Assembly (NCBI RefSeq): GCF_014280435.1
Contig: NZ_CP060388.1
Coordinates: forward strand, 806,001-870,000
Reading direction: 5' to 3'
Origin: Sphingobium sp. KCTC 72723
GTDB lineage: Bacteria > Pseudomonadota > Alphaproteobacteria > Sphingomonadales > Sphingomonadaceae
DNA: 64,000 bases
Shown here piece after piece: positions 42,167 through 52,206 of the stretch. The first letter of the stretch is position 1. Every line of letters begins with the position of its first letter. The notes under the pieces are model-generated. The model made no database searches, was not told the DNA's origin, and worked only from the letters and a program-made list of their open reading frames with translations. Made by a program: the position numbers and the translations under genes.

Positions 42167-42946
42167 TCAGGCGATCGTCGGGATCATGCCGCCTTCGACC
42201 CGAACCGCTGCGCCATTGGTGGCGGCGGCGAGCGGGCTGGCGAGATAGGCGACCATCGCGCCGACCTCGTCCGCTTCGATCAATCGCTTGATGAGCGAGA
42301 GCGGGCGGAGTTTGGTGAAGAATTCCGCTTCGCGGTCCTCTTCGGATGCGTCCTTGTCATCGACCACGGAGCGGATGAAATCCACGATCCCTTCGGAGCG
42401 GGTCGGGCCGGGCAGCACGCTGTTCACGGTGACGCCGGTGCCGCGCGTATGTTCGGCAAGACCCCGCGAGATGGAGAGCTGGGCCGATTTGGTCATGCCG
42501 TAATGGATCATTTCGGCAGGCGGCAACAGGCCGCTTTCGCTGGCAATGAAGAGGATGCGGCCCCAGTTTTGCGCCAGCATCTGCGGGAAATAATGGCGGG
42601 CAAGGCGCGCGCCGCTGACGACGTTGACTTCGAAGATATGGTGCCAGTCGGCGTCGCTTATGTCCGTGAAATCCTTTGCTTCGTAGATGCCGAGATTGTT
42701 GACGAGGATGTCGGTGCGGGGGACGGCGGCGATCAGGGTGGCGGCTCCTTCCGCCGTGGCGGGGTCGGCCAGCACGGCGTTGACGGAGCCGCCAATCTCT
42801 GCGGCGGCGGCGTCCAGCTTTGCCTGGCTGCGGCCAGTGATGGTGACGGCGACGCCTTCCTGCGACAGGCGGCGCGCGATGGCCAGGCCAATGCCGGCGG
42901 TCGATCCGGTGACGATGGCGCTTTTATCGTTGAGTTTCAGGTCCAT
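42167..42946 (-). CDS. SDR family oxidoreductase
   Basis: 259 aa. NAD(P)-binding GSTAGIG at residues 14-20, NNLG near 85, catalytic Ser in FIASESG and YGMTKSA (Tyr and Lys of YxxxK) near 155. A classical short-chain dehydrogenase; substrate not known. The start at 42946 begins the conserved MDLKLNDKSAIVTG. Divergent from the LysR gene at 43056, which is probably its regulator. Confidence 0.88.
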   Translation of the reverse strand: MDLKLNDKSAIVTGSTAGIGLAIARRLSQEGVAVTITGRSQAKLDAAAAEIGGSVNAVLADPATAEGAATLIAAVPRTDILVNNLGIYEAKDFTDISDADWHHIFEVNVVSGARLARHYFPQMLAQNWGRILFIASESGLLPPAEMIHYGMTKSAQLSISRGLAEHTRGTGVTVNSVLPGPTRSEGIVDFIRSVVDDKDASEEDREAEFFTKLRPLSLIKRLIEADEVGAMVAYLASPLAAATNGAAVRVEGGMIPTIA

Positions 42947-43055
42947 GGGGGGTGCCTTTCGAAAAGTGAAGTAGACAGCAAGATGGACATAGAGTGGCGA
43001 TTTATGCGATTGATGATTAGTAGGCACGTCATCATTTCAGAAGTGATTTTGAATC
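42947..43055. promoter_or_regulatory. divergent SDR/LysR control region
   Basis: A 109-bp AT-richer gap between divergent starts. LysR-type regulators normally bind such a shared region at a T-N11-A dyad; I see AT-rich candidates (for example around 43000-43040) but cannot assign one operator. Confidence 0.45.
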
Positions 43056-43952
43056 ATGGATAACAGGTTCGGCGATATCGAGACGTTTTTGATGGTCGCG
43101 GGCGAAGGCAGTTTTGCCGCCGCTGCCAAGGCTTTGCGCCTGACCCCGTCCGCCGTCAGCCGATCCATCGCGCGGCTGGAACAGCGGCTGGGCGTGGCGC
43201 TGGTGCGGCGGACGACGCGCGCTCTGGCGCTGACGGGAGAAGGCGTGGCCTATCGCGACCGGATGGCGGTGCTGATCGGCGACATGATGGCAGTCGAGGC
43301 GGGGCTGGGGCAGGAGGGGCAGGGACCGCGCGGGGTGTTGCGCATCAATGCGTCACCCTCCTTTGGCTATGAATGTCTGATCCCGCTGCTGCCGCGATTT
43401 CGGGCGGCCTATCCGGCGGTGACGGTGGATTTGACGCTGACCGATGCGATCGTCGATCTGGTCGAGGAACGGGCGGACATCGCCATTCGCATCGGCCCGC
43501 TGCGCGACACCAGTTTGCGGGCCAAGAAGCTGGGGCATAGCGCGATGGTGGTGGTTGCCAGCCCCGATTATCTGGCGCGGCGGGGGGAGCCGGAGACGCC
43601 CGACGATCTGGAGGAGCATGACTGCCTGCGCTTCAGTTTCCGCCGGTCGGTGGATAGCTGGCCGTTTCGGGTCGGCGGGCAGGTGGTGCAGCGAGCGGTG
43701 CCGGGCAGCTTCTTTGGCAATTGCGGCGAAGTGGTGCGGCAGATGGCGATCGCGGGTGGCGGCATAGCGCGTCATGGGCGGTTCCATGTCGCGCGTGACC
43801 TGCGCGAAGGGCGGCTGGTGGAGGTGCTGGGCGCGTATAATCCGGGCGATGGCGAGGATATTCACGCGCTCTATGCGGCAGAGGACCGGGCGGCGGCGCG
43901 GGTGCGGGCGATGCTGGATTTTCTGGAAGGGGCGCTGGTGGTGGCGGGGTGA
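43056..43952 (+). CDS. LysR-type transcriptional regulator
   Basis: 298 aa. Winged helix-turn-helix at residues 1-65 (FLMVAGEGSFAAAAKALRLT, then PSAVSRSIARLEQRLGVALV), followed by a two-lobe substrate-binding domain from about 90. Divergent from the SDR gene, so it likely controls that gene and itself. Ligand unknown. Confidence 0.92.
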   Translation: MDNRFGDIETFLMVAGEGSFAAAAKALRLTPSAVSRSIARLEQRLGVALVRRTTRALALTGEGVAYRDRMAVLIGDMMAVEAGLGQEGQGPRGVLRINASPSFGYECLIPLLPRFRAAYPAVTVDLTLTDAIVDLVEERADIAIRIGPLRDTSLRAKKLGHSAMVVVASPDYLARRGEPETPDDLEEHDCLRFSFRRSVDSWPFRVGGQVVQRAVPGSFFGNCGEVVRQMAIAGGGIARHGRFHVARDLREGRLVEVLGAYNPGDGEDIHALYAAEDRAAARVRAMLDFLEGALVVAG

Positions 43953-44007
43953 GGCATTTGCAAACCCGATGCGATAGGATTAAATCCCATTGACGAAAGG
44001 ATGCGTC

Positions 44008-44286
44008 ATGCGATCGACTCAACAATTCAGTGTGACCTTGCCGAACGAGATGGCGGACGAGGTCCGGGCAAAGGTTGCGTCGGGCGTCTATGCCAGTGAG
44101 AGTGAGGTCATTCGCGATGGTCTGCGGGCGCTCAAGGCACGGGACCGCGCCATAGAAGGTTGGTTGAACGGGATCGCCTTGCCTGCTTATGATGCGTATC
44201 GGGTCGATCCTTCTCGCGGAATTGCGATCGACGACATTCGAAATGAATTGGCCGATCGCCACGGGCAAATCGCCGATCGCGACTGA
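44008..44286 (+). CDS. ParD-type antitoxin (CC2985 family)
   Basis: 92 aa from ATG 44008 with AAAGG upstream. The N-terminal ribbon-helix-helix (QQFSVTLPNEMADEVRAKVA, then YASESEVIRDGLRAL) binds operator DNA; the C-terminal half would wrap the toxin. Followed 2 bp later by the ParE-like toxin gene. The operon is probably autoregulated. Confidence 0.88.
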   Translation: MRSTQQFSVTLPNEMADEVRAKVASGVYASESEVIRDGLRALKARDRAIEGWLNGIALPAYDAYRVDPSRGIAIDDIRNELADRHGQIADRD

Positions 44287-44288
44287 AT

Positions 44289-44600
44289 GTGCCGCACAAG
44301 ATTATCTTTACACCTGAAAGCCGTCATCAGATTACCGCCATTCAGGACTATATAAGCCAGGTTGCGACCCCGGATATCGCGCGGCGATTTACTGACGGCA
44401 TCCTCGCTCATCTCGAAACGCTGGCCGATTATCCGCTTATCGGCACGGCCAGAGACGATGTGCGGCCAGGATTGCGCACGTTGGCCCATCGGCGTCGCGT
44501 GATTATGGCTTTCATGGTCGAAGAGACAGCCGTTGTTATCATCGGTTTCTATTATGGCGGACAGAATTTCGAAACCTTGCTCCGCGAAGATCCCAGCTAG
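44289..44600 (+). CDS. ParE/RelE-superfamily toxin
   Basis: 103 aa from a GTG 2 nt after the antitoxin stop. The pattern FTPESRHQITAIQDYISQ, then DGILAHLETLADYPLIGTAR, then VIMAFMVEETAVVIIGFYYGG is typical of ParE, which poisons gyrase. Intact frame. Part of a standard type II toxin-antitoxin pair. Confidence 0.87.
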   Translation: MPHKIIFTPESRHQITAIQDYISQVATPDIARRFTDGILAHLETLADYPLIGTARDDVRPGLRTLAHRRRVIMAFMVEETAVVIIGFYYGGQNFETLLREDPS

Positions 44601-44612
44601 GAACGACTGCCC

Positions 44613-46028
44613 TCACCCAATCCAGTAAGGCACGATCTGGCGATTGTCCGGGTCCACATGGATGGGGCGGTCGGCGGGCGGGAAGGCGCGCTGGTCGCAG
44701 CTTTGGCGGGAGCAGAGGCGGCAGGTGATGCCGATGGGGGTGGCGGCGCCCTCCACTTCCAGTTGCAGGCCGTCGGCATAGACGAAGTTGGCGGCATGGG
44801 CGGTTTCGCAGCCCAGGACGACGGCGAAGCGGCGCGGGGTGCGGCTGTAGCTGCCTGACGGTTTCACCAGCCCCTTGGCCATCGACACATAGCGCACGCC
44901 GTCCGGCGTTTCGCCCAGTTGCACGTTGATGCGGTCGGGGATGGCGACGGCTTCATGGACGTTCCAAAGGGGGCAGGCACCGCCGAAGCGGGCGAATTGC
45001 AGGCGGGTGGCGCTGTGCCGTTTGGTGATGTTGCCCGCCATGTCGACGCGGCAGAAGAAGAAGGGGATGCCGCGCAGGCCGGGGCGTTGCAGGGTGGACA
45101 GGCGATGACACGCCTGTTCGAAGCTGACGCCGAAGGTGCGGGCGAGCCGGTCGATATCGTGGCGCATGGTGCGGGCGGCTTCGCGGAACGGGGCGTAGGG
45201 CATCAGCAGCGCGCCCGCCGCATAATTGCCAAGGCCGATGGCGAGCAGCCGGTCCGCGCCGGTGACGGGCAGGCCCGCCTTGCTGACCACATCGGCGATC
45301 ACCGCCTGTCCTTCCAGCATCATGAGTTGATGCGCGAGCATGAATTTGCGGCTTTCGGTGGGCAGCGCGGCGTTGACGAACAGCTTGCGCGTGACGCTGC
45401 TATAGGATCGCAGCGCGCTGTCGGGGGTGTCGGCGATGGCGGTTTCTATGCCGTGGCGGCGGGCGAGCGCTTCGACCAGCATCCCTTCGTCCAGCATCTG
45501 CCCGGCGGTGAAGCTGGCGGCCATATCTTCGGCCAGGCAATCGAGCGCATGGACATAGTTGCCCGCTTCGTGGAACCAGTCGCGTGCGGCCTCCCACGGC
45601 AGACGCGCCTGCACTTCGTGGTCGTTGGCGATCGCTTCCTCGATCATGTTGATGCGTTCGTTGGCGCGCATATGGGCGTTGTAGAGATCGACATAGCGGG
45701 CGGCAAATTCGGGGAATTGCAGGTGCAGTTTCTCGATCCGTTCCGGTTCCAGCGCGACGCCGGGCAGTTCGGGATGGCCCAATGCAAAGGCGAAAGCGCC
45801 CAGCATCTGTTCATCCTCCCGATCGTCGAAACTGGCCCAGTCGGTGGGGAAGCTGTTGGCGAGCGCGGCCTTCACCTTGGCGGTCAGAGGGCGGTCGTCA
45901 TTTTCCAGTTGCGAGAGGTAGGAGACGGATATGCCCAGCGCCAGCGCCATCGTCGCCTGATCCATGCGATGGTCCAGGCGCAACTGGCGCAGGCGGGGTC
46001 CAGCGAAGATACGATTGCCGCGTGCCAT
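44613..46028 (-). CDS. pccR: ScfR/PccR-type short-chain fatty acyl-CoA regulator
   Basis: 471 aa. XRE-type helix-turn-helix at residues 10-65 ([20 protein letters not shown]), a middle region with the M78/IrrE-like fold as in RamB-type regulators ([12 protein letters not shown]), and a C-terminal part with [16 protein letters not shown]. This layout is that of PccR of Rhodobacter and RamB of actinobacteria, which sense short-chain acyl-CoAs. Divergent from pccB, with TTTGCAAA-type sites between. Likely activates the propionyl-CoA cluster. Confidence 0.85.
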   Translation of the reverse strand: MARGNRIFAGPRLRQLRLDHRMDQATMALALGISVSYLSQLENDDRPLTAKVKAALANSFPTDWASFDDREDEQMLGAFAFALGHPELPGVALEPERIEKLHLQFPEFAARYVDLYNAHMRANERINMIEEAIANDHEVQARLPWEAARDWFHEAGNYVHALDCLAEDMAASFTAGQMLDEGMLVEALARRHGIETAIADTPDSALRSYSSVTRKLFVNAALPTESRKFMLAHQLMMLEGQAVIADVVSKAGLPVTGADRLLAIGLGNYAAGALLMPYAPFREAARTMRHDIDRLARTFGVSFEQACHRLSTLQRPGLRGIPFFFCRVDMAGNITKRHSATRLQFARFGGACPLWNVHEAVAIPDRINVQLGETPDGVRYVSMAKGLVKPSGSYSRTPRRFAVVLGCETAHAANFVYADGLQLEVEGAATPIGITCRLCSRQSCDQRAFPPADRPIHVDPDNRQIVPYWIG

Positions 46029-46059
46029 GATCCATCCTTGAAGTGCGCGACGGTCTTAA

Positions 46060-46107
46060 TTTGCAAAGTCGCGTTTTGCAATTTAGCAAATTTGCATTTG
46101 CGCAAAA
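46060..46107. promoter_or_regulatory. TTTGCAAA operator cluster upstream of pccB
   Basis: TTTGCAAA at 46060-46067, TTTGCAAT at 46075-46082, further GCAAA and TTTGC half-sites at 46086-46096, and the palindrome TTTGCGCAAA at 46097-46106. PccR of Rhodobacter and RamB are known to bind TTTGCAAA-type motifs. The cluster lies in the pccR-pccB divergent gap, 60-107 bp before the pccB start. Confidence 0.75.
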
Positions 46108-46166
46108 GACAAAAGGCTGAAAAGGCAGCATCCACGAAAGTCCGCACTGCCCGGAGAGATGCCTGT

Positions 46167-47699
46167 ATGTCGAAGCTCGCCATCATCGAACAGCTGGAAG
46201 CCAAGCGCGAAGGTGCGCGCATGGGTGGCGGCCAGCGCCGCATCGACGCGATGCATGGCAAGGGCAAGCTGACCGCGCGGGAGCGGGTCGAGGTGCTGCT
46301 GGACGAGGGCAGTTTTGAAGAACTCGACATGTATGTCGAACATAATTGCACCGATTTCGGCATGGACGAAGCGCATATCCCCGGCGACGGCGTGGTGACG
46401 GGTTCCGGCACCATCAATGGCCGTTTGGTGTTCCTGTTCAGTCAGGATTTCACCGTTTATGGCGGCGCAGTGTCGGAACGGCACGCGATGAAAATCTGCA
46501 AGATCATGGATATGGCGCTGAAAGTCGGCGCGCCGGTCATTGGCCTGAACGACAGCGGCGGCGCGCGGATTCAGGAGGGCGTGGCTTCGCTCGCGGGCTA
46601 TGCGGAGATTTTCCAGCGCAATGTGCTTGCGAGCGGCGTGGTGCCGCAGATCAGCGTCATCATGGGGCCATGCGCGGGCGGGGCGGTCTATTCGCCCGCG
46701 ATGACCGACTTCATCTTCATGGTGAAGGACAGCAGCTTCATGTTCGTGACCGGGCCGGACGTGGTCAAGACGGTGACCAACGAAGTCGTGACGCAGGAGG
46801 AACTGGGCGGCGCGGTGACGCACACGACCAAGTCGGGCGTGGCGGACGTGGCGTTCGAAAATGATATCGAGGCGCTGCTGGCGGTGCGCGATTTCGTGGA
46901 CTTCCTGCCCGCGTCGAACAAGGAGCCGGTGCCGGAGCGGCCGAGCGCCGACCCGTGGGACCGGATCGAGCCGAGCCTGGACACGCTGATCCCCGCCAAC
47001 GCGAACCAGCCCTATGACATGCACGAGCTGATCAGGAAGATCGTGGATGAAGGCGATTTCTTCGAAGTGCAGCCGGCGCACGCGGGCAACATCATCTGCG
47101 GCTTTGGCCGGGTCGAAGGGCGCACAGTGGGTATCGTCGCCAATCAGCCATTCGTGCTGGCGGGCGTGCTGGACATCAACTCGTCCAAGAAGGCCGGGCG
47201 TTTCGTGCGCTTCTGCGATGCGTTCGAAATACCGATCGTGACGCTGGTGGATGTGCCGGGCTTCCTGCCGGGGACGGCGCAGGAACATAATGGCATCATC
47301 AAGCATGGCGCGAAGCTGCTGTTCGCCTATGCCGAAGCGACGGTGCCGAAGATCACCATCATCACGCGCAAAGCCTATGGCGGGGCCTATGACGTGATGG
47401 CGTCCAAGCATCTGCGCGGCGATTTGAACTATGCCTGGCCGACCGCCGAAATCGCGGTGATGGGGGCCAAGGGCGCGGTCGAGATCATCTTCCGTGGCAA
47501 GACGGCGGACGAGATTGCCGAACGCACGGCAGAATATGAAGCGCGCTTCGCCAACCCGTTCGTGGCGGCATCAAAGGGGTTCATCGACGAGGTGATCCAG
47601 CCACATTCGACGCGGCGGCGGATTGCGCTGGGCCTGCGGAAACTGCGCAACAAGGCGCTGGAAAATCCGTGGAAGAAGCATGACAATATTCCGCTTTGA
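46167..47699 (+). CDS. pccB: propionyl-CoA carboxylase beta subunit
   Basis: 510 aa carboxyltransferase subunit that moves CO2 from carboxybiotin to propionyl-CoA, forming methylmalonyl-CoA. The open frame extends far upstream, but ATG 46167 ([20 protein letters not shown]) with GGAGAG at 46152-46157 is the right start. Crotonase-fold halves: [20 protein letters not shown] near 140 and the C-terminal [25 protein letters not shown] near 365. First gene of the cluster; the partner pccA is 4.5 kb downstream. Confidence 0.95.
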   Translation: MSKLAIIEQLEAKREGARMGGGQRRIDAMHGKGKLTARERVEVLLDEGSFEELDMYVEHNCTDFGMDEAHIPGDGVVTGSGTINGRLVFLFSQDFTVYGGAVSERHAMKICKIMDMALKVGAPVIGLNDSGGARIQEGVASLAGYAEIFQRNVLASGVVPQISVIMGPCAGGAVYSPAMTDFIFMVKDSSFMFVTGPDVVKTVTNEVVTQEELGGAVTHTTKSGVADVAFENDIEALLAVRDFVDFLPASNKEPVPERPSADPWDRIEPSLDTLIPANANQPYDMHELIRKIVDEGDFFEVQPAHAGNIICGFGRVEGRTVGIVANQPFVLAGVLDINSSKKAGRFVRFCDAFEIPIVTLVDVPGFLPGTAQEHNGIIKHGAKLLFAYAEATVPKITIITRKAYGGAYDVMASKHLRGDLNYAWPTAEIAVMGAKGAVEIIFRGKTADEIAERTAEYEARFANPFVAASKGFIDEVIQPHSTRRRIALGLRKLRNKALENPWKKHDNIPL

Positions 47700-47707
47700 C
47701 TAAGGTC

Positions 47708-47796
47708 CGTCATCCCCGCGAAGGCGGGGATCCATCTCCGGGCCTCGCGCCTTGGGATGGGGTGGGAGATGGATTCCCGCCTTCGCGGGAATGACG
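47708..47796. repeat. 89-bp palindromic element between pccB and mce
   Basis: CGTCATCCCCGCGAAGG-type left end and its complement ending ATGACG at 47796; the arms match almost base for base over about 32 bp, with inner hairpins CCCCGC-CTTC-type. The gap is otherwise empty. REP/BIME-like family shared with 38016-38090 and 51732-51819. It may tune mRNA stability within the operon. Confidence 0.7.
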
Positions 47797-47810
47797 AAGT
47801 TTAGGAACGC

Positions 47811-48251
47811 ATGATGAAACTCGGTCGTCTCAATCATATCGGTGTTGCCACGCCGTCGCTCGAAAAGAGCATCGCTTATTATCGCGATGTGATGGGTGCG
47901 ACGACAATTCACGAACCGTTCGACCTGCCTGCGCAGGGGGTGAAGGTGTGCTTTGTCGATACGCCGGGGGAGAATGGCACAAATGGCACGCAGATCGAGT
48001 TGATCGAGCCGTTCGATGCGGCGTCGCCGATCACCGCGTTCATCGCCAAGAACCCGGCCGGGGGGCAGCATCATATGTGCTATGAAGTGGCCGACATTCT
48101 GGAAGCCAAAGCGTGGTTCGAGGCGAAGGGTGCGCGGGTGCTGGGCGAGCCGCGCATCGGGGCGCATGGCACGCCGATCTTCTTCGTGCATCCCAAGGAT
48201 ATGAACGGGGTGCTGACCGAGATTATGGAGACGCCCAAGGAGGCGCACTGA
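47811..48251 (+). CDS. mce: methylmalonyl-CoA epimerase
   Basis: 146 aa, glyoxalase/VOC fold. Metal ligands: His in LNHIGVATPSL near residue 9, His in GGQHHMCYEVAD near 85, Glu in LTEIMETPK near 140. Converts the S epimer of methylmalonyl-CoA from PCC to the R epimer used by the mutase. Start at 47811 or 47814 (ATGATG); AGGA is upstream. Confidence 0.95.
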   Translation: MMKLGRLNHIGVATPSLEKSIAYYRDVMGATTIHEPFDLPAQGVKVCFVDTPGENGTNGTQIELIEPFDAASPITAFIAKNPAGGQHHMCYEVADILEAKAWFEAKGARVLGEPRIGAHGTPIFFVHPKDMNGVLTEIMETPKEAH

Positions 48252-48256
48252 TACCA

Positions 48257-48404
48257 CCCCTCCCGCAAGCGGGAGGGGCAGCAAGACTGGGGGCTGCGCA
48301 GCAGACCCCTAGTCGCAGCGGGGTGGGCATGGGATAGCCCACTCCAACTTCGGCTAGCCAACAAGTTGGCAAGCCTGCGTATCCTCTCCCGCTTGCGGGA
48401 GAGG
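48257..48404. repeat. 148-bp palindromic element between mce and mutase
   Basis: The left hairpin CCCCTCCCGC-AA-GCGGGAGGGG (48257-48278) and the right hairpin CCTCTCCCGC-TT-GCGGGAGAGG (48383-48404) bracket a middle with TAGTCGCAGCGGGGTGGGC. The element at about 62784-62910 shares the ends and that middle stretch, so this is a second dispersed family. It stands inside the pathway operon. Confidence 0.65.
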
Positions 48405-48422
48405 AATAAGGGTAGAGCAAAG

Positions 48423-50588
48423 ATGACCGACAAGCCGACTCTGGATCAATGGGCCGCTGCTGCGACGAAGGAAGTGAAGGGCGCGGACCTGACGTGGCAG
48501 ACCCCGGAAGGGATCGCTGTCAAGCCGCTCTACACCGCCGACGATGTGACCCCGGATAAGGTTGGCGATCCGGGCCTGCCGGGCTTTGCGCCGTTCACGC
48601 GCGGGGTGCGCGCGTCCATGTATGCGGGGCGTCCCTGGACCATTCGCCAATATGCGGGCTTTTCGACGGCGGAGGAATCCAACGCTTTCTATCGGCGCAA
48701 TCTGGCAGCCGGGCAGAAAGGCTTGTCGGTCGCGTTCGATCTGGCCACCCATCGCGGTTATGACAGCGACCATCCGCGTGTGACCGGCGATGTCGGCAAG
48801 GCGGGCGTGGCGATTGACACGATCGACGACATGAAGATTTTGTTCGACGGTATTCCGCTCGACAAGATGAGCGTGTCGATGACGATGAACGGCGCGGTCA
48901 TTCCGATCCTTGCCTTCTTCATCGTCGCGGGGGAAGAACAGGGCGTCGACCGCAAATTGCTCGACGGGACCATCCAGAACGACATCCTCAAGGAGTTCAT
49001 GGTCCGCAACACCTATATCTACCCGCCCGAACCATCGATGCGGATCATCAGCGACATTTTCGGTTACACGTCGCGCGAGATGCCCAAGTTCAACAGCATC
49101 TCCATTTCCGGCTATCATATGCAGGAAGCGGGCGCGACGCAGGTGCAGGAATTGGCCTTCACCATCGCCGACGGCATGGAATATGTGAAATATGGCGTGG
49201 CGTCGGGGCTGGACATCGACAAGTTCGCAGGCCGCCTGAGCTTCTTTTTCGCCATCGGCATGAATTTCTTCATGGAGATCGCCAAGCTGCGGGCCGCGCG
49301 GGTGTTGTGGCACCGGGCGATGACGCAGTTGGGCGCGCAGGACGAGCGGTCCAAGATGCTGCGCACCCATTGCCAGACGTCGGGCGTGTCGCTGACCGAG
49401 CAAGACCCGTATAATAACGTCATGCGCACCACGATCGAGGCGATGGCCGCGATGCTGGGCGGCACGCAATCGCTGCACACCAATGCGCTGGACGAAGCAA
49501 TTGCCCTGCCCACCGATTTTTCCGCCCGGATCGCGCGCAACACGCAGATTGTCATTCAGGAAGAAACCGGGATGACCAAAGTGGTCGATCCGCTGGGTGG
49601 GTCTTATTATGTCGAGGCGCTGACCCAGCAGCTGGTCGATGAAGCCTGGGCCATCATCGAAAAGGTGCAGGCCGATGGCGGCATGGCCAAGGCCGTGGCG
49701 GCAGGATGGCCCAAGGCGATGATCGAGACGGCGGCGGCGGCGCGGCAGGCGCGGGTCGATCGCGGTGACGACGTGATCGTGGGCGTGAACAAATATAAGC
49801 TGGCGACCGAGGATTTCCTGGAGACGCTGGACATCGACAATGCAGCGGTGCGCGAAGGGCAGATTGCGCGGATCAACCGGGTGAAGGCACAGCGCGACGA
49901 TGCGGTATGTCAGGCCGCGTTGCAGGCGTTGCGCGATGGCGCGGCGCAGCCGTCGAGCATCGAGAACAACCTGCTTGCGCTGGCGGTCGAGTGCGCCCGC
50001 GCGCGCGCTACGCTGGGCGAGATTTCCGCCGCGATGGAGGAAAGTTTCAATCGTTACGGCACGCAGCCGACGCCGGTGAAGGGCGTCTATGGCGCGCCCT
50101 ATGCCGGTGACAGCCGCTGGCAACAGGTTCTTGACGGCGTGCAGGCCGTCGAGCGGCGCCTCGGTCGCAAGCCCAAACTGCTCGTCGCCAAGATGGGGCA
50201 GGATGGGCATGACCGGGGCGCCAACGTGATTGCGTCCGCGTTCGGGGACATGGGGTTCGACGTCCTGTCGGGTCCGCTGTTCCAGACGCCGGACGAAACG
50301 GTGGTGCTGGCGTTGCAGAACGACGTCGATGTGGTCGGCGCTTCGTCGCTGGCGGCGGGCCACAAGACGCTGATCCCCGACCTGATCGCGCAGTTGCGCG
50401 CGGCCGGGCGCAGCGACATCAAGGTGATTGCAGGCGGGGTCATTCCGCCCAAGGATTATGACTTCCTTCGTGACGCAGGCGTCCAGGGCATTTATGGACC
50501 GGGCACCAACGTCGTGGAAGCGGCAGCCGACGTGCTGCGCCTCCTCGGCCACAACATGCCCCCTGCGGGGATCGAGGACGCTGCATGA
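48423..50588 (+). CDS. methylmalonyl-CoA mutase
   Basis: 721 aa single-chain B12 enzyme turning (R)-methylmalonyl-CoA into succinyl-CoA. The TIM-barrel substrate domain occupies about 1-560 ([40 protein letters not shown]). The C-terminal cobalamin domain has the DxHxxG motif in [15 protein letters not shown] near 600 and a GG pair in [15 protein letters not shown] 48423 is chosen because the conserved start follows it. Its stop overlaps bioB (ATGA). Confidence 0.96.
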   Translation: MTDKPTLDQWAAAATKEVKGADLTWQTPEGIAVKPLYTADDVTPDKVGDPGLPGFAPFTRGVRASMYAGRPWTIRQYAGFSTAEESNAFYRRNLAAGQKGLSVAFDLATHRGYDSDHPRVTGDVGKAGVAIDTIDDMKILFDGIPLDKMSVSMTMNGAVIPILAFFIVAGEEQGVDRKLLDGTIQNDILKEFMVRNTYIYPPEPSMRIISDIFGYTSREMPKFNSISISGYHMQEAGATQVQELAFTIADGMEYVKYGVASGLDIDKFAGRLSFFFAIGMNFFMEIAKLRAARVLWHRAMTQLGAQDERSKMLRTHCQTSGVSLTEQDPYNNVMRTTIEAMAAMLGGTQSLHTNALDEAIALPTDFSARIARNTQIVIQEETGMTKVVDPLGGSYYVEALTQQLVDEAWAIIEKVQADGGMAKAVAAGWPKAMIETAAAARQARVDRGDDVIVGVNKYKLATEDFLETLDIDNAAVREGQIARINRVKAQRDDAVCQAALQALRDGAAQPSSIENNLLALAVECARARATLGEISAAMEESFNRYGTQPTPVKGVYGAPYAGDSRWQQVLDGVQAVERRLGRKPKLLVAKMGQDGHDRGANVIASAFGDMGFDVLSGPLFQTPDETVVLALQNDVDVVGASSLAAGHKTLIPDLIAQLRAAGRSDIKVIAGGVIPPKDYDFLRDAGVQGIYGPGTNVVEAAADVLRLLGHNMPPAGIEDAA

Positions 50589-51589
50589 ATAGCCTGACTG
50601 CCCGTAACGACTGGACCCGCGCCGAAATCGCCGCGCTGTTCGACCTGCCCTTCAACGACCTGATGTTCGAAGCGCAGGCGATCCATCGCGCGAATTTTCC
50701 GCGCAACGAGGTGCAGCTTTCGACTTTGCTGTCGATCAAGACCGGCGGTTGCCCGGAAGATTGCGGCTATTGCAACCAGTCGGCGTCGGCGGAAAGCGGC
50801 TTGAAGGCCGAAAAGCTGATGAGCGTGCAGGCGGTGATGCAGGCAGCGGCGCAGGCGAAGGACGCGGGCAGCTCGCGTTTCTGCATGGGCGCGGCGTGGC
50901 GCAACCCCAAGGAACGGGACATGCCCGCCATCGTCCAGATGGTGCAGGGCGTGCGCCAGATGGGCATGGAAACATGCATGACTTTGGGGATGCTGAGCGA
51001 GGGGCAGGCCAAGGTGCTGGCCGACGCGGGGCTGGATTATTACAACCATAATATCGACACGTCGCCTGAACATTATGAGAAGGTGATTACGACGCGGACC
51101 TTTGGCGACCGGCTGGAAACGCTGGAAAATGTGCGCAATTCGGGGATCAACGTCTGTTCCGGCGGGATCGTGGGCATGGGCGAGACGCGCGAGGATCGCG
51201 TCGGCTTTCTGCACGCGCTGGGCGTGTTGCCGACCCATCCGCAGAGCGTGCCGATCAACGCGCTGGTGCCGGTCAAAGGCACGGTGTTGGGGAACATGCT
51301 GGCCGACACGCCGCTCGCCAAGATCGACGAGATCGAGTTTGTGCGGACGGTGGCGGTGGCGCGGATCGTGATGCCGGAGAGCATGGTGCGGTTGAGTGCC
51401 GGGCGTGAGAGCATGTCGGAGGCGTGTCAGGCTTTGTGCTTCATGGCGGGTGCGAACAGCATCTTTACTGGGGACAAGCTGCTGACCACGGCGAACGCGG
51501 GCGACAATGCAGACGCGGCTTTGTTCGCTAAGCTGGGCGTGGTGCCGATGCAGGCCGAGGTTAAGGTTGCGATGGAGGCGGCTGAGTGA
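50585..51589 (+). CDS. bioB: biotin synthase
   Basis: 334 aa radical SAM enzyme that inserts sulfur into dethiobiotin. The CxxxCxxC cluster ligands are Cys56, Cys60 and Cys63 ([10 protein letters not shown]), with further conserved Cys and the [13 protein letters not shown] motif. It overlaps the mutase stop codon, so it is translated with the pathway. No other bio genes are nearby; its presence fits supplying biotin to PccA downstream. Confidence 0.96.
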   Translation: MNSLTARNDWTRAEIAALFDLPFNDLMFEAQAIHRANFPRNEVQLSTLLSIKTGGCPEDCGYCNQSASAESGLKAEKLMSVQAVMQAAAQAKDAGSSRFCMGAAWRNPKERDMPAIVQMVQGVRQMGMETCMTLGMLSEGQAKVLADAGLDYYNHNIDTSPEHYEKVITTRTFGDRLETLENVRNSGINVCSGGIVGMGETREDRVGFLHALGVLPTHPQSVPINALVPVKGTVLGNMLADTPLAKIDEIEFVRTVAVARIVMPESMVRLSAGRESMSEACQALCFMAGANSIFTGDKLLTTANAGDNADAALFAKLGVVPMQAEVKVAMEAAE

Positions 51590-51607
51590 GTTTTGCGCGG
51601 CGTCCTC

Positions 51608-51715
51608 TTAAGCCCCTCCCCTTTAGGGGAGGGGTTGGGGTGGGGCCTATCCTCATGACGCGCCGCGTGGGGCAACCCCCCACCCCCAGCCCCTCCCCTG
51701 AAGGGGAGGGGAGCC
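51608..51715. repeat. palindromic element with CCCCTCCCC hairpin ends
   Basis: Left hairpin CCCCTCCCCT-TT-AGGGGAGGGG (51613-51634), right hairpin CCCCTCCCCT-GA-AGGGGAGGGG (51690-51711), with GGGGTTGGGGTGGGG and CCCCCCACCCCCAGCCCC as inverted inner arms. Related in layout to 48257-48404. Confidence 0.65.
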
Positions 51716-51731
51716 AAGGTCGGCGCAACTT

Positions 51732-51819
51732 CGTCACCCCGGATTTAATCCGGGGTCCCGCTGTTCTTCTGGCGCTGCGTTGGAAGAAAGCGGGATGCCG
51801 GATCAAGTCCGGCATGACG
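51732..51819. repeat. palindromic element CGTCACCCCGG...CCGGCATGACG
   Basis: Hairpin CCCCGGAT-TTA-ATCCGGGG at the left, and GCCGGA-TCAAG-TCCGGC at the right, bounded by CGTCA and TGACG. Same family layout as 38016-38090 and 47708-47796. Confidence 0.6.
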
Positions 51820-51860
51820 AGTGTGGGTGGGGTTATTGCTGCATGATCCGCGTCTCCACA

Positions 51861-51956
51861 CTTCGTCATGCTGAACTTGTTTCAGCATCCATCGTGCAAT
51901 CGCGAGCGACGGTGCGTGGGGAGGAATGGACCCTGAAACAAGTTCAGGGTGACGAA
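51861..51956. repeat. palindromic element GTCATGCTGAAC...GTTCAGGGTGAC
   Basis: The left part has TGCTGAA-CTTGT-TTCAGCA and the right part CCTGAA-ACAAG-TTCAGG, bounded by inverted TTCGTCA/TGACGAA. Its translation gives the familiar repeat-derived peptides HAELVSAS and KQVQGDE, which often appear as false genes. Confidence 0.6.
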
Positions 51957-51974
51957 CGGTTGGGAAATGTTGGC

Positions 51975-52070
51975 GTGAAGGCTTGGCCGATGGTCATGCT
52001 TTTTCTCGCCATCCTGATCGGCTTTGGTTGGATTATGTTGGACGTCGGCATGTTCATGCACGGCGATTGA
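51975..52070 (+). CDS. possible 31-aa membrane peptide
   Basis: GTG 51975 or ATG 51990 opens MVMLFLAILIGFGWIMLDVG, a single hydrophobic helix ending MFMHGD. No good Shine-Dalgarno site. It may be a real leader or small membrane peptide or just a chance frame beside repeats. Confidence 0.25.
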   Translation: MKAWPMVMLFLAILIGFGWIMLDVGMFMHGD

Positions 52071-52076
52071 AAATAC

Positions 52077-52174
52077 CCCGTTCGCCCTGAGCGAAGTCGA
52101 AGGGCTGAACTGAACGAAGTGAAGTCCTTTCGCTCCGCTCAAGAGGAGGCTTCGACTTTGCTCAGCCCGAACGG
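52077..52174. repeat. palindromic element CCGTTCGCCCTGAGC...CTCAGCCCGAACGG
   Basis: Imperfect long inverted repeat of about 98 bp with outer CCGTTCG/CGAACGG and inner GAGCGAAGTCGAAG/CTTCGACTTTGCTC arms. It ends about 30 bp before the pccA start codon. Confidence 0.6.
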
Positions 52175-52206
52175 AATTAGAAATTTGGACTGGGACAGGG
52201 AATAAA

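Larger units (their letters stand above)
51590..52206. other. 617-bp gap made mostly of four palindromic elements
   Basis: Between bioB and pccA. It holds four consecutive imperfect palindromes (51608-51715, 51732-51819, 51861-51956, 52077-52174) and one very small possible membrane peptide (51975-52070). No convincing promoter could be fixed. The open frame 51780-52070 mostly translates repeat sequence. Confidence 0.6.

Noticed and set aside
44919-46166. N-terminal extension of the pccB frame by more than 400 codons
   Set aside because: The open frame extends antisense through pccR, but the conserved protein and a good SD begin at ATG 46167.
48354-50552. 732-codon open frame on the minus strand
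   Set aside because: Exact shadow of the methylmalonyl-CoA mutase gene; high-GC codon bias keeps the antisense frame open and the translation is Arg/His-rich without domains.
51780-51974. Open frame with peptides HAELVSAS and KQVQGDE
   Set aside because: These peptides are translations of palindromic repeats, not a gene.
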